Assembly: GCA_022827835.1 (NCBI GenBank)
Contig: JAJEIO010000008.1
Location: 1-64,000 of the forward strand
Reading direction: 5' to 3'
From: Candidatus Latescibacterota bacterium
GTDB taxonomy: Bacteria > Latescibacterota > UBA2968 > UBA8231
DNA length: 64,000 nucleotides
Shown: one piece after another, positions 24,085 to 33,493 of the stretch
How positions within the stretch are numbered: the first letter of the stretch is position 1
How the letters are laid out: the number at the start of each line of letters is the position of its first letter
Notes under the pieces: generated by a model
Database searches by the model: none
Seen by the model: the letters and a program-made list of their open reading frames with translations, nothing else
What the model was told of the DNA's origin: nothing
Position numbers and translations under genes: made by a program

Positions 24085-26031
24085 ATGCCCCCAGACCCTC
24101 AGCCCTCCCCCGCAATCCGCCTGTCGGCGATGCTGACTGGCCTCGGGCTTTGCGCCCTGATCGCCGTCGGCCTGCCCTACGGGGAATTCGTGATCAAGGG
24201 CACCCGGCTGGGCCTGAGCTCATCGACGCCAGCGGCCTTTTTCCTGCTCTTCTGTTTGCTCGCGCTGGTGCAACCGCTGCTGGGGCTAGTGCGGCGGCAC
24301 TGGGCCTTCAACCGCGCCGAACTGCTGCTGATTACCTCAATGATGATGCTGGCAACGGCGATCCCATCGCGGGGCTTTACCGGTGCCGCGCTCCCCGCCA
24401 TTTCCAGCGTGCTCTACTACGCGACTCCAGAAAACAACTGGGCCGAGCTGCTGGTACCCCACATCCCCACTTGGCTGGTCGTCCAAGACGAAGTGGCGAT
24501 CAAGCAGTTTTACGAGGGACTCCCCCGAGGCGAATCCATTCCCTATGGCGCTTGGGTCGAGCCGCTTTTTTGGTGGCTGCTCTTTATGGCCGCCTTCTAC
24601 CTCGTGCTCATCTGCGCGATGGTAATTATGCGGCGGCAGTGGATGGACCATGAGCGCTTGCTCTACCCGCTGGTCCAAGTGCCGCTGGGGATGATCGAAG
24701 ACGGCCCGCGGCCCGCGCGCATAAAGCCCTTCTTGCGCAATCCAATAATGTGGGCCGGCTTTGCGGTGCCGGCGATCCTCAATACGATCAACTCCTTTAG
24801 CCACTACTACGAATTCGCGCCGCGCGTCGATCTCAACCTGCCGCTAGCCCTGGGGCACGACGCAGTCGTCTTGCGCATCCGGCTCAACTTCCTGATGATG
24901 GGCCTGGCCTATTTTATCAACACCGGGATCTCCGGCAGCTTGTGGTTTTTTTACCTGTTGGCCAAAGCCCAAGAATGGGCCTGCTCGACGCTAGGCATCT
25001 TCACCACCGAACAGCTCGACGCCTTCAGTCATGCCGGCCCCACCACGGGCATGTTGAGCCATCAGAGCATGGGCGCGATGATTGCGCTGGTCGTCTTGGG
25101 ACTGTGGACGGCGCGCGGGCATCTAAAGGCCGTGTGGCAGCAGGCCAAAGCCGGCGGCAGCGCAGCCGGGGAGCTACTGTCCTATCGGATGGCCGTGGTT
25201 GGCTTGGCTGTGGGCTCGCTCGTCATGGGCTTGTGGCTGGGGCAGACGGGGTTGCCTTGGTGGGCGGTGATGCTGTTTCTCGGCGCGGCATTTGCCATCT
25301 TCTTCGCCCTCACCCGCGTGATCGTCGAAGCCGGTCTCTCGTCTGCTGTGGAGGGACTGTCAGGCGCGGGTTTTGTGGTCTCGGGCGTCGGCTCGTCGGC
25401 GTTGGGGGCGACGGGGATGATGGCGCTGGGCTTTACCCTCGCTTGGGCAGGCGACCTGCTGGTCTTTATGATGGCCCCCTGCGCCAACAGCATCCGCATG
25501 TTGCACGGCTTAAAGATCGGTCGGCGGCGCGTCCTAGCGATGCTAATGGCGGCGCTAGCTATTGGCCTTTTAGGCTCAATCTACGCGACCTTGAACTTGG
25601 GCTACCAGTACGGGGCGCTCAACCTGCACCGCCAGTATTTCTCCGGGCTTTTCGCTTGGGAGCCGTTTCGCTTTGCCGCCCGTTTCATCGAGACGCCGAC
25701 CGGGCCCTATTGGCTAGGGTGGCTCTGGAACGGAGTGGGGGCCGCGGTCATGGCACTCTTGCTGTGGGCGCGCCACCACCTGTTGTGGTGGCCCCTGCAC
25801 CCCATCGGCTACGTGGCTAGCGGCACCTGGATCCTCGGCAACATCTGGTTCAGCATCTTTCTCGCTTGGCTGATTAAATCCGTCGTCTTGAAATACATGG
25901 GACCGAACGGATACCGCTCGACGCGCTGGTTCTTTTTAGGGGTGATACTCGGGCAATTCGCTTCGGGCGGGGCGTGGCTGGTTATAGACGGCTTCACTGG
26001 AATGACGGGCAACGTGATTCGCATGTACTGA
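24085..26031 (+). CDS. Polytopic membrane protein, DUF6785/DUF6784-like
   Basis: 648 residues from the ATG at 24085; an in-frame TTG at 24028 would add 19 residues. At least twelve hydrophobic helices are apparent, beginning LSAMLTGLGLCALIAVGLPYGEFVIKG. Conserved-looking loops include RAELLLITSMMM, MDHERLLYPLVQVPLGM and FFALTRVIVEAGLSS. This matches the large DUF6785/6784 membrane family, whose topology resembles oligopeptide transporters. Transport is suspected but unproven. It is convergent with nothing and divergent from the AlkP-family gene. Confidence 0.65.
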   Translation: MPPDPQPSPAIRLSAMLTGLGLCALIAVGLPYGEFVIKGTRLGLSSSTPAAFFLLFCLLALVQPLLGLVRRHWAFNRAELLLITSMMMLATAIPSRGFTGAALPAISSVLYYATPENNWAELLVPHIPTWLVVQDEVAIKQFYEGLPRGESIPYGAWVEPLFWWLLFMAAFYLVLICAMVIMRRQWMDHERLLYPLVQVPLGMIEDGPRPARIKPFLRNPIMWAGFAVPAILNTINSFSHYYEFAPRVDLNLPLALGHDAVVLRIRLNFLMMGLAYFINTGISGSLWFFYLLAKAQEWACSTLGIFTTEQLDAFSHAGPTTGMLSHQSMGAMIALVVLGLWTARGHLKAVWQQAKAGGSAAGELLSYRMAVVGLAVGSLVMGLWLGQTGLPWWAVMLFLGAAFAIFFALTRVIVEAGLSSAVEGLSGAGFVVSGVGSSALGATGMMALGFTLAWAGDLLVFMMAPCANSIRMLHGLKIGRRRVLAMLMAALAIGLLGSIYATLNLGYQYGALNLHRQYFSGLFAWEPFRFAARFIETPTGPYWLGWLWNGVGAAVMALLLWARHHLLWWPLHPIGYVASGTWILGNIWFSIFLAWLIKSVVLKYMGPNGYRSTRWFFLGVILGQFASGGAWLVIDGFTGMTGNVIRMY

Positions 26032-26081
26032 AAGACAAATAAAGCCAAGAATTACATACAGTTATTCGTATTGGCAAAAAC

Positions 26082-26109
26082 TTGACACTCGCCTAGCCAT
26101 TGCTTAAAT
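26082..26109 (+). promoter_or_regulatory. Candidate promoter of the surface-protein operon
   Basis: TTGACA at 26082-26087 and TTAAAT at 26104-26109 are 16 bases apart, just upstream of the PpiC-like gene. Transcription would start almost at the ATG at 26118, giving a very short or absent leader, in keeping with the lack of a visible ribosome site there. Confidence 0.45.
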
Positions 26110-26117
26110 CAAACGCC

Positions 26118-27722
26118 ATGTTTATCGCTACTCCTCGCTCTCTGTGGTGCTCGCTCGCCCTCTTGGCCCTGTTTGGCTGCGCGCCAGACGACCCGGTCGT
26201 GGCCCAAGTCGGCGACGTGGCCCTCACCAAGGACGAGTACCTGCGCTTTGTCGAGCGCTTGCCGCCCGGCTTGCAGAGCGAGGACGCACGCGACCACCTG
26301 CAGTCCCTCGTCGATCGGGAATTGCTGCTGCAAGAGGCCCGCGCTAAAGGAGTCGAGCAAAGCGACGAGGTCCGCTACCAGCTAAACGCCCTCGTGCGCA
26401 AACAGCTCTCCCAGCGCTACCAAGCCGAAGTGCTCGCCCCCCAAGTCGAAGTGACGCCCGAGGAAATCGAGCGCACCTTCGTCGAGATGGGCTTTGATCG
26501 CGAGCGGCTCTTTGCGCGGATTTTGGTGCGGCAGCAACAAGAGGTGGACCGCGTCTTGCAAGCCCTACACGAGGGAGAGCCTTTCGCCGACCTAGCGCAG
26601 CGCTTTGCGGCCAACGACCTTTTCGCCCCCCAAGGCAACGGAGTCGTCGGTTGGATTGGGCGCACCCAAGCGCAGCGCTTTTCCATTCCGCCGCAGACCT
26701 TCCTCTCCCTGCCGGTCGGCCAAATCGCCGAGCCATTGCGGTTAGCGGGCGGCTGGCAAATCTACCGCTTTGTCGAAGACCGACCAGCCGACAAAGCTGA
26801 CTACGCGGAAGAAGCTGCCCGCGCAGCGTACCGCGAAAAGTGGGAGAGTCGCCTGCAAATCGAAGTGGAAGCCCTGAGCCGCTCCTTGGGCCTCCAGTTA
26901 TACCCCGAGGGTCTGCAAGCCTTGCTATCCGAGCCGAATCTCGCCGACTCGCTCGCCGCGCTGCCGCTCTACCGCTTTGACGGCGGGGCGATTTCTTTGG
27001 GCGAATACCTCCACGACCTGCGCTCGGCCGGCTTCCGGGCCGCGTTGCAAGATAGCGCCCAAATTGCCTCGCTGGCTCGCACCATGTTCTTGCCGGCCTA
27101 CCTGCTATCAGCGGCAGCCCAGCAGCGCGGATGGGATCAAGAGGCCGAATTCGCCGAGTGGCGCGAGCGCAAGCGCAAGGCCCTCGTCTTACAGCAGCTC
27201 ACCAAGGTAGAAACGGCGACAAAGGCCGTACCCAGCGAGGAGCAAGTCGCCGCGTACTACGAGGCCAACAAGACGCGCTTCCGCACGGCCGAATCCGTCC
27301 ACATCAACCAGCTTCTCGCACCCACCCGCGAGCAGGCCCAACAGTTGCGCGAAGCCCTCGCAAACGGCAGCACCGTCGCCGAACTGCTGGCCCGACCGGG
27401 CGTCGAGACGCACGGCGACCCGCGCGACGACGGTGCGCTGCACCTGCGCAAGGTGGTGCGGGCGCGCTACCCCCAGCTTGTAGATGCGGCCTTTGCCGCA
27501 GAGGTCGGCGAATGGGATGGACCAGTAGAGGTGCTAGACCAATTTGGCGTGTTCCGGGTACTCCACAAGGAGGGCGGCGACATCCAACCCTTCGCCCAAG
27601 CGCGAACGCGAGCGCGGGCCATCTTGGCAGCAAGGCGTCAGAACGAACTCATGGACGCGCTCATCCAACGCCTGCGCACCGAGCGCGCAAGCCAAGTCGC
27701 CTTATTCGTCGAGCGCCTGTAA
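26118..27722 (+). CDS. PpiC/SurA-like peptidyl-prolyl isomerase lipoprotein
   Basis: 534 residues. A lipoprotein signal ends LALLALFGC (lipidated Cys21), so it is anchored to a membrane on the periplasmic side. A SurA-N-like helical region (VAQVGDVALTKDEYLRFVERLP, QSLVDRELLLQEAR) is followed by two parvulin-like domains: about residues 130-235 (LFARILVRQQQEVDRVL ... GWIGR) and 390-490 (VHINQLLAPTREQAQQL ... LHLRKVV). Such proteins escort outer-membrane proteins through the periplasm. It is the first gene of a seven-gene run encoding secreted and surface proteins, its obvious clients. The ATG at 26118 is preferred over an upstream TTG. Confidence 0.85.
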   Translation: MFIATPRSLWCSLALLALFGCAPDDPVVAQVGDVALTKDEYLRFVERLPPGLQSEDARDHLQSLVDRELLLQEARAKGVEQSDEVRYQLNALVRKQLSQRYQAEVLAPQVEVTPEEIERTFVEMGFDRERLFARILVRQQQEVDRVLQALHEGEPFADLAQRFAANDLFAPQGNGVVGWIGRTQAQRFSIPPQTFLSLPVGQIAEPLRLAGGWQIYRFVEDRPADKADYAEEAARAAYREKWESRLQIEVEALSRSLGLQLYPEGLQALLSEPNLADSLAALPLYRFDGGAISLGEYLHDLRSAGFRAALQDSAQIASLARTMFLPAYLLSAAAQQRGWDQEAEFAEWRERKRKALVLQQLTKVETATKAVPSEEQVAAYYEANKTRFRTAESVHINQLLAPTREQAQQLREALANGSTVAELLARPGVETHGDPRDDGALHLRKVVRARYPQLVDAAFAAEVGEWDGPVEVLDQFGVFRVLHKEGGDIQPFAQARTRARAILAARRQNELMDALIQRLRTERASQVALFVERL

Positions 27723-27734
27723 GGAGGTGCCATC

Positions 27735-30700
27735 GTGGTAAAAGTAAAATGGAGTGCCATCGCGTACTGCCTGTTGTGGGCATGGCTGCCGGCCAGCGCG
27801 CAGCAAGGGTACGACATCGTTGACGACCGCATTGTCGTCTCTGGGCGCAGCCACTGGGAGCACTGGAAAAAACCCGAACACCTGACCACCATCGACAACT
27901 CGGGCGCGGTGCGTCCGCGGCACCTGCGCTCGATCTACAACGTCCTCTCCGATCCCAGCATCGCCCGTCCGGTCGTGATCACCAACAAAGACCCGCGCAT
28001 TCTCAATGTGGATAGCACCCTGAAAGTAGATGTGCTCGGCCGACCGGTCCAGGACACCCAGAAAAATTTCGTGTACGACTACCTGGTGCGGGCCGGAGCC
28101 AGCCGCGCAGGCTCCAATATCGAGATGGCAGCCCATATCATCGACGGCGATCCGACCACCTTCTGGGAACCCGATCTAGACGACCCGATCGAGCAGTGGT
28201 GGGTCGAGGTCGATCTAGGCCGTGCCGTACCCGTGGAGGGGATCTTCGTGCACTTCGTCGAAGAGGGGCTGGGCGATCCTTTCTTCAAGTATCTCCTCCT
28301 GTTTGCACCCAATCAGACACTATCGCTTACCGACGACGGCAGGATTAGTTTCGAACTGTTTGTCCCCCACGAAGGGCCTAATACCCAGCAGCGCACCTTC
28401 TTCTTTCAAAGTGCCGCCGCAACTGGGGGAGCCACCCTTGCGACCCCGGTCAATCCTGGCCTCGTAGATCCTACCGGTGGGATTAGCGCTGTAAAGAAAC
28501 TGCGACAAAACAGCGCCGATCCAGCTTGGACGGGCAAGCTCATCGAAACCATTCGCATTGTGATCACCGATACGCGCGGGGGGCGGGCCGAGCAAATCGA
28601 CCAAACCGCCTGGGAGGCTCTGCCGGCGCATGAACGCGGCGACATCGTTTACTTCGTGCGCGACTTTGCCGGCCGCGAAGAGCCGGTGGAGGCCGAAACC
28701 TATGAGTCTTTGGAGGAAGAGCGCCGTGGGCGGCGGGAATTCTACCGCCGGGAGTTGCCGCGCTTGGCCGAGGTCGAAGCTTGGGGGTGGGGAGACAACA
28801 TCAGCCTCGGCCTAGTCGAAGGGGGCGGCACTTTGGATCTGACCTCGGCTGGCAAAACGCCGGGACCGGCCTTCGACGGGGATATCGGCAGCAGTTATCA
28901 GCAACCCACCCGAGACCCCCTCAACCCGGGTGCCAATGTGCTGACCATCGACATCGGCGGCACGGTGTGGCTGGACCAAGTCCGTTTCGCCGGCAGCAAT
29001 ATCCGCGGCTATCAGATGCGGACGTCCACTGGGGAGCGCGATGCCCAAGGCAAGCTGCGCTGGCGTGCAATCACCCCGCCGGAGCGGGTAAAAAACGTCG
29101 ATAACGGATTCTTTGGCTACCTCAACGACGTGCAGGATCCCGTGCGCAAGGTGCGCTTTCTCGATTTATTGACCTTTGCCAACTTTATCGGCGACGACCA
29201 AAACCGCAGAGACCGCTTCTGGTCTCGCTTCAACGAACTCATGCTGTTTGCCGAAGGTGTGCCCGCAGAAGTCGAGATAGAGTCCGCTCTGATTGAGCTG
29301 CCTGGGCTGGTGACCTTGGGCAGTATCCACTGGGAGGCCGACACGCCGCCGGGCACCAAGGTCGAGATTCGCACCCGCACTGGCGACCAACTCATCCAGC
29401 GGATCCGCTTCTTCGACAGCAATGGCATCGAAAAGACCGCGGCCGAGCACAAGAAGCTGCTTGCCTTTCTCAAGGGGCCGATCGACACATCCTTTGCCAT
29501 CGGCCCGGGCTGGAGTGCTTGGAGCCAGCAATACCAGCAGCCCGGCGACCCAGTAACGTCGCCCAGCCTGCGCAAGTTCATGCAAATTCAGGCTCGCCTG
29601 CTCAGCGAGGATCGCCAGCTCGCACCCGCGCTAGAGCGCATCTCCGTAGAGCTGCACACCCCGGTAGCCCTCGGGCTGCGAGCCGAAGTCTGGCCGCCCG
29701 AGGCCCAAGTGGGTGTTTTGGATACCTTCGAAGTCTTCGTCCAACCCCAGTTCCTAGAGCAACCCACCTCGGTCCGCAGCCTCGGGTTCGACGAGCTGCT
29801 TATCAGCGCCGATCCAGGCCTCGACATGCAGCTCATTGATGTGGCAATCGGCACCGAAGAGGAGTTGGCGTCTGGAGCACCACAATCGCTCTTGGATCTA
29901 GCAAGCACCGACGGCCAAATGCTGCAAGGCGACTCGCTCCTAGTGCGCCTCCCGGAGGTCGCCCGCAGCGACACCGACGAACTGCCGCAGCTATATTTCC
30001 GCACAACGGCCGATGGCGAGGAAGTGCCCACCAGCATCGACGATCAGCTTTTGACAGCAACCTCGCACGCCCTGCTCCCAGACGCGGTGCGCGGCGCAGT
30101 GCGCTACTTCCGCCTTGCCGGAGAAGAGCTAGTGGAAGTCGATCGCGTGGCCTACGACGAGCTACCGCCCGAGTCCCAAGGACCCGTGCGCTACTTCCGC
30201 AAGGTAGTAGGTTTGGGGACCCAGACGGTTTTCGACGAGGCCGGCGACACGCTCAGCGCGGCCCAGTACAACCGGCTAGGCCGTGCTAGGGGGTGGGTCG
30301 TCGGTCATGGCCGACTCGTGCGCCTGCGCTTTGCGTCCAAGGTATTTCTCCACGGCACCAAGCTGAAGGTGGCCGTGCGCAACCAAGCAGCCAGCACACC
30401 CTATCAGCCCGCCGACGCGGCCGACGCTACCGCGCTGCGACCATCGCAAACCCTGTCGATCGCCGCGCTCGGTGCCACGCAGATCGTCGCCGACATATCG
30501 GTCGCGCCCAACCCATTCACGCCCAATGGCGACCTCGTAAACGACGTCGCCCAAATCGAATTCTCGCTGTTCAAAGTCTATGCCGAGCGGCCGGCCGCCG
30601 TCCGTATATGGGCACTCGACGGTCGGCCCATGCGCCTGCTAGAAGGCACGGCCCAAGGCGGGCACCAGCGCTTTACTTGGGACGGAAAAGACGACCAAGG

Positions 30701-30806
30701 TCGCGTCGTGCCACCCGGGCTCTACATCTGCCAGATCGACGTGGACACCGACGTCGAAGACAGCGCCGGACAACGGCAATCTCACCTTATCGCGGTAGCC
30801 TATTAG
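27735..30806 (+). CDS. Secreted discoidin-like surface protein with FlgD/CHU-like C-terminal domain (1)
   Basis: 1023 residues from a GTG preceded by a strong AAGGAGGTG. A signal peptide ends LPASA. A discoidin (F5/8C)-like module occupies about 115-190 (HIIDGDPTTFWEPDLDD, WWVEVDLGRAVPVEGI), and a second similar module about 360-440 (AFDGDIGSSYQQPT, LTIDIGGTVWLDQVRF). The last ~100 residues are a FlgD-Ig/gliding-type module: PNPFTPNGDLVND, RIWALDGRP, FTWDGKDDQG, VPPGLYICQI, ending AVAY. Such proteins bind carbohydrates or other surface ligands. Related proteins follow at 35434 and 37546. Confidence 0.75.
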   Translation: MVKVKWSAIAYCLLWAWLPASAQQGYDIVDDRIVVSGRSHWEHWKKPEHLTTIDNSGAVRPRHLRSIYNVLSDPSIARPVVITNKDPRILNVDSTLKVDVLGRPVQDTQKNFVYDYLVRAGASRAGSNIEMAAHIIDGDPTTFWEPDLDDPIEQWWVEVDLGRAVPVEGIFVHFVEEGLGDPFFKYLLLFAPNQTLSLTDDGRISFELFVPHEGPNTQQRTFFFQSAAATGGATLATPVNPGLVDPTGGISAVKKLRQNSADPAWTGKLIETIRIVITDTRGGRAEQIDQTAWEALPAHERGDIVYFVRDFAGREEPVEAETYESLEEERRGRREFYRRELPRLAEVEAWGWGDNISLGLVEGGGTLDLTSAGKTPGPAFDGDIGSSYQQPTRDPLNPGANVLTIDIGGTVWLDQVRFAGSNIRGYQMRTSTGERDAQGKLRWRAITPPERVKNVDNGFFGYLNDVQDPVRKVRFLDLLTFANFIGDDQNRRDRFWSRFNELMLFAEGVPAEVEIESALIELPGLVTLGSIHWEADTPPGTKVEIRTRTGDQLIQRIRFFDSNGIEKTAAEHKKLLAFLKGPIDTSFAIGPGWSAWSQQYQQPGDPVTSPSLRKFMQIQARLLSEDRQLAPALERISVELHTPVALGLRAEVWPPEAQVGVLDTFEVFVQPQFLEQPTSVRSLGFDELLISADPGLDMQLIDVAIGTEEELASGAPQSLLDLASTDGQMLQGDSLLVRLPEVARSDTDELPQLYFRTTADGEEVPTSIDDQLLTATSHALLPDAVRGAVRYFRLAGEELVEVDRVAYDELPPESQGPVRYFRKVVGLGTQTVFDEAGDTLSAAQYNRLGRARGWVVGHGRLVRLRFASKVFLHGTKLKVAVRNQAASTPYQPADAADATALRPSQTLSIAALGATQIVADISVAPNPFTPNGDLVNDVAQIEFSLFKVYAERPAAVRIWALDGRPMRLLEGTAQGGHQRFTWDGKDDQGRVVPPGLYICQIDVDTDVEDSAGQRQSHLIAVAY

Positions 30807-30823
30807 GGGCGAAAAGAGACGCC

Positions 30824-33490
30824 ATGCACACTGTTATCATTAGAATAAGCCTCGTTTTGCTACTCGTCGTCATCGCAGCCCAAGCGGCAGTCGGCCAAGT
30901 CGATTACAGTTCTCGCCTCGGGCTGCAACAGGGCGACGAGACCTCCTTTGCGCCTCAAGGGCCGGACGTCATGCTCGGCGTCCTCGACCCAGCAGTGCGC
31001 CGCTGGTATGTGCCACAGGAACTCTACAAAGAGTACCACTGGCGCCAGTGGCAGTACACCAACTACGCCCGCAACCCCTACCAGCGCTACGTCGATATCA
31101 GCCTCGAAGGCGACTACTTTTACGACCTGTACGGCAATTTCCTCACCCGTGGCTGGTTGATATTCAACAACTCCCAGAGCAAGCCCCAACAGTTCGGCAA
31201 CTCGCTGCTCAAATCCAGCCGCTTCCAACAGTGGTTTTCCGACGTGGTCATCGCCTCAGACGCCAAGGGCCAATACTTCTATACCTTGACGACCAGCGCG
31301 CAGATGCGCTCGGTGATCTCGCCGATGGTCTTTTCCAAGCCGCGCATGGACGGCGTGCAGTTCGACCTCGCCACCGACCGCTACGAAGGGACGCTCATCT
31401 ACTCGCGCTTGAGCAATCCAGGCGGCTCTACTACCGAAGACCAAGAAGTCCTCCGCACCAACAACACCACGCTGTTCGGCGGGCGCTTCGCCTACCAACT
31501 CAGCGACGCCTTGCAATTGGGCCTGCACGCGGTCAACGCCCACCAGTCGAACACGCTTTCGGACCGCCTAGTGGGCAACCCGTTTTCCGGTGCCTTGACC
31601 GTGGCCCAAAACAAGACCGTATCGCTGATTCAGATCGTCCTGCGCGACGATTCCCCGGGCGACGGAACGGGCGGAGCCGCCTTCTTCCAAGCCGGCTCGG
31701 ACGTGCTAATCACCTACGAGGACGGCACCGTCGATGCCGGCAAAGACATCCAATTTGAGCCGGTCATCGAAGGTGGCTTTGTCCAGCAGGGCTACATCGC
31801 CGCCAATGGCCCGGAGGAGATCCGCCTGAGCTACAACTTCGACAGCCCGGCCTTTGTCGATCGGGCCTCGTTTCCCAAAGAGGACATCGTCAAAGTCGAG
31901 TTCCGGCTCGTGCTGGGCAACGACTACCAAGTCTGGATGACGTCCGACCGCCAAGTCAACCGCGACGGGGAGGCCGTGCTACTGCTCGTGGCCCAAGCCG
32001 ACGGCAACGTGCAAGACATCACCAATTTGCAGACCGTCCGCTTCGAGTACGGCCTGCCCACGGCGACCCACATCTTCGGCGGCAACATCGAATTGCGCGA
32101 CTACCAAGGCTTCGACCTGTACGCCGAATACGACCTGAGCGTGAGCTACCGCAAGTACCCCAACGTCCTGCGCGACGAGCACCACACTGCATCCGGCATC
32201 GGCGGGAGCCGACGGGCACCGGCTTGGATGGTGAACGCATCCAAAAAGGCCGCTCCCTTCTTTGTCTTTGGCGAGGCGTACAGCATGGATCCGCTCTACA
32301 ATACGCGGACCTTCGTCACCACGGGCACGGGCGAAATCGAATACGACAGCGAGCGCGAGGGCATCGTCGAGTTCGTCGAAGACAACGACGACCAAGACCG
32401 CTTCCCCGACACCGTGCGCTTCGACTGGCTCCAGGGCGACTCCCAAGTATTTCCGGGCTGGGACCAAAACAACGACTTCGTGCCCGACATCAACCAAAAC
32501 GACAACTTCGTGCGCTCCAACGCCGTACCCGACTACGAAGAGCCTTTCCTCCGCTTCCATTCCGACCGCCCGGAATTTCTCTTCGGGATGGACATGAACA
32601 ACAACTTCTGGATTGACCAATACGAAAACGACGAAGAGCCAGATTACCCCTACCGCCGCGACCACCGCGGGTACAATGTGTACGGCGGTGCCGACTTAAC
32701 GCCGCGACTCAAAGTGATGGTCGGCGCGTTGCGCGAGGAACTCATCTCTTCAACCCAGCAAAACAAAAGCACCTACGCCCTCGTGACGTACGACAACAAC
32801 TCCCCGCGCTTTGGGCGCTTGCGCTTTTTTGAAATGAGCAAATTGGTGAAGGACGACATCCCCAATCCTCTCTTGCAGTGGGCACCGGACAATACCCTGC
32901 GCGGCGGCGAATTGACCAAGGTCGAAGACCCCCTGTTGGCCCGCGACACGTGGATCAACCAACTCTTTGTGGGACACAACTTGCAGTCGGCTTCCTATAA
33001 AGTGCAGACCAAACTCAACTACGTCCGCTTCCGCCAGCTAATGAGCGAGGCCCGCCGACAGGCTCTAGAGCTAGACGAGCAGGACTTCTTCTTTGGCGTG
33101 ATCAACAAGGCTAGCTATCGCTATACCTTGGGCCGACTGAGCTTAGAGCCGCGCTGGAAGAGCGAATTCCGCAAGCAGTCGCGCAGTCTCTTTGCCCTAG
33201 AGCATTCCACCAGCCTCTACGAGCTGTTTTCGGCCGTCGTCGAAACTCGTCTCCTGCGAGCCACCCAACTTCAAGCGGGCGTCGAGTACCTGATTTTTAA
33301 CGACTTCGACGTCGATGCCAACGACTTCAACTCCATTACCGGCGCGTTCCAATTTACCAACCAGTCTCAGTACTTGGGTTACAGTCTCCACGCCCTAGCC
33401 GGGCTGCGCATCGAGCGCCAGGACTTCAAAGAGACCAAAGCGCGATACACGAGTCAGACTTTTATAACGATCTACGCAGGATTGGAATAG
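30824..33490 (+). CDS. Large secreted/outer-membrane protein with Asp/Asn-rich repeats (1)
   Basis: 888 residues starting at ATG 30824; an upstream extension of the frame is only the shadow of the previous gene. A signal peptide ends AAVG. Conserved early block: RRWYVPQELYKEYHWRQWQ. Residues ~515-610 are Asp/Asn-rich (EDNDDQDRFPD, DQNNDFVPDINQND, DMNNNFWIDQYEND), like calcium-binding thrombospondin-3-type repeats. The C-terminal third alternates aromatic and polar residues and ends TFITIYAGLE, consistent with beta-barrel strands, though I cannot predict a barrel firmly. A full-length paralogue lies at 39575. I know no named family. Confidence 0.65.
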   Translation: MHTVIIRISLVLLLVVIAAQAAVGQVDYSSRLGLQQGDETSFAPQGPDVMLGVLDPAVRRWYVPQELYKEYHWRQWQYTNYARNPYQRYVDISLEGDYFYDLYGNFLTRGWLIFNNSQSKPQQFGNSLLKSSRFQQWFSDVVIASDAKGQYFYTLTTSAQMRSVISPMVFSKPRMDGVQFDLATDRYEGTLIYSRLSNPGGSTTEDQEVLRTNNTTLFGGRFAYQLSDALQLGLHAVNAHQSNTLSDRLVGNPFSGALTVAQNKTVSLIQIVLRDDSPGDGTGGAAFFQAGSDVLITYEDGTVDAGKDIQFEPVIEGGFVQQGYIAANGPEEIRLSYNFDSPAFVDRASFPKEDIVKVEFRLVLGNDYQVWMTSDRQVNRDGEAVLLLVAQADGNVQDITNLQTVRFEYGLPTATHIFGGNIELRDYQGFDLYAEYDLSVSYRKYPNVLRDEHHTASGIGGSRRAPAWMVNASKKAAPFFVFGEAYSMDPLYNTRTFVTTGTGEIEYDSEREGIVEFVEDNDDQDRFPDTVRFDWLQGDSQVFPGWDQNNDFVPDINQNDNFVRSNAVPDYEEPFLRFHSDRPEFLFGMDMNNNFWIDQYENDEEPDYPYRRDHRGYNVYGGADLTPRLKVMVGALREELISSTQQNKSTYALVTYDNNSPRFGRLRFFEMSKLVKDDIPNPLLQWAPDNTLRGGELTKVEDPLLARDTWINQLFVGHNLQSASYKVQTKLNYVRFRQLMSEARRQALELDEQDFFFGVINKASYRYTLGRLSLEPRWKSEFRKQSRSLFALEHSTSLYELFSAVVETRLLRATQLQAGVEYLIFNDFDVDANDFNSITGAFQFTNQSQYLGYSLHALAGLRIERQDFKETKARYTSQTFITIYAGLE

Positions 33491-33493
33491 CGC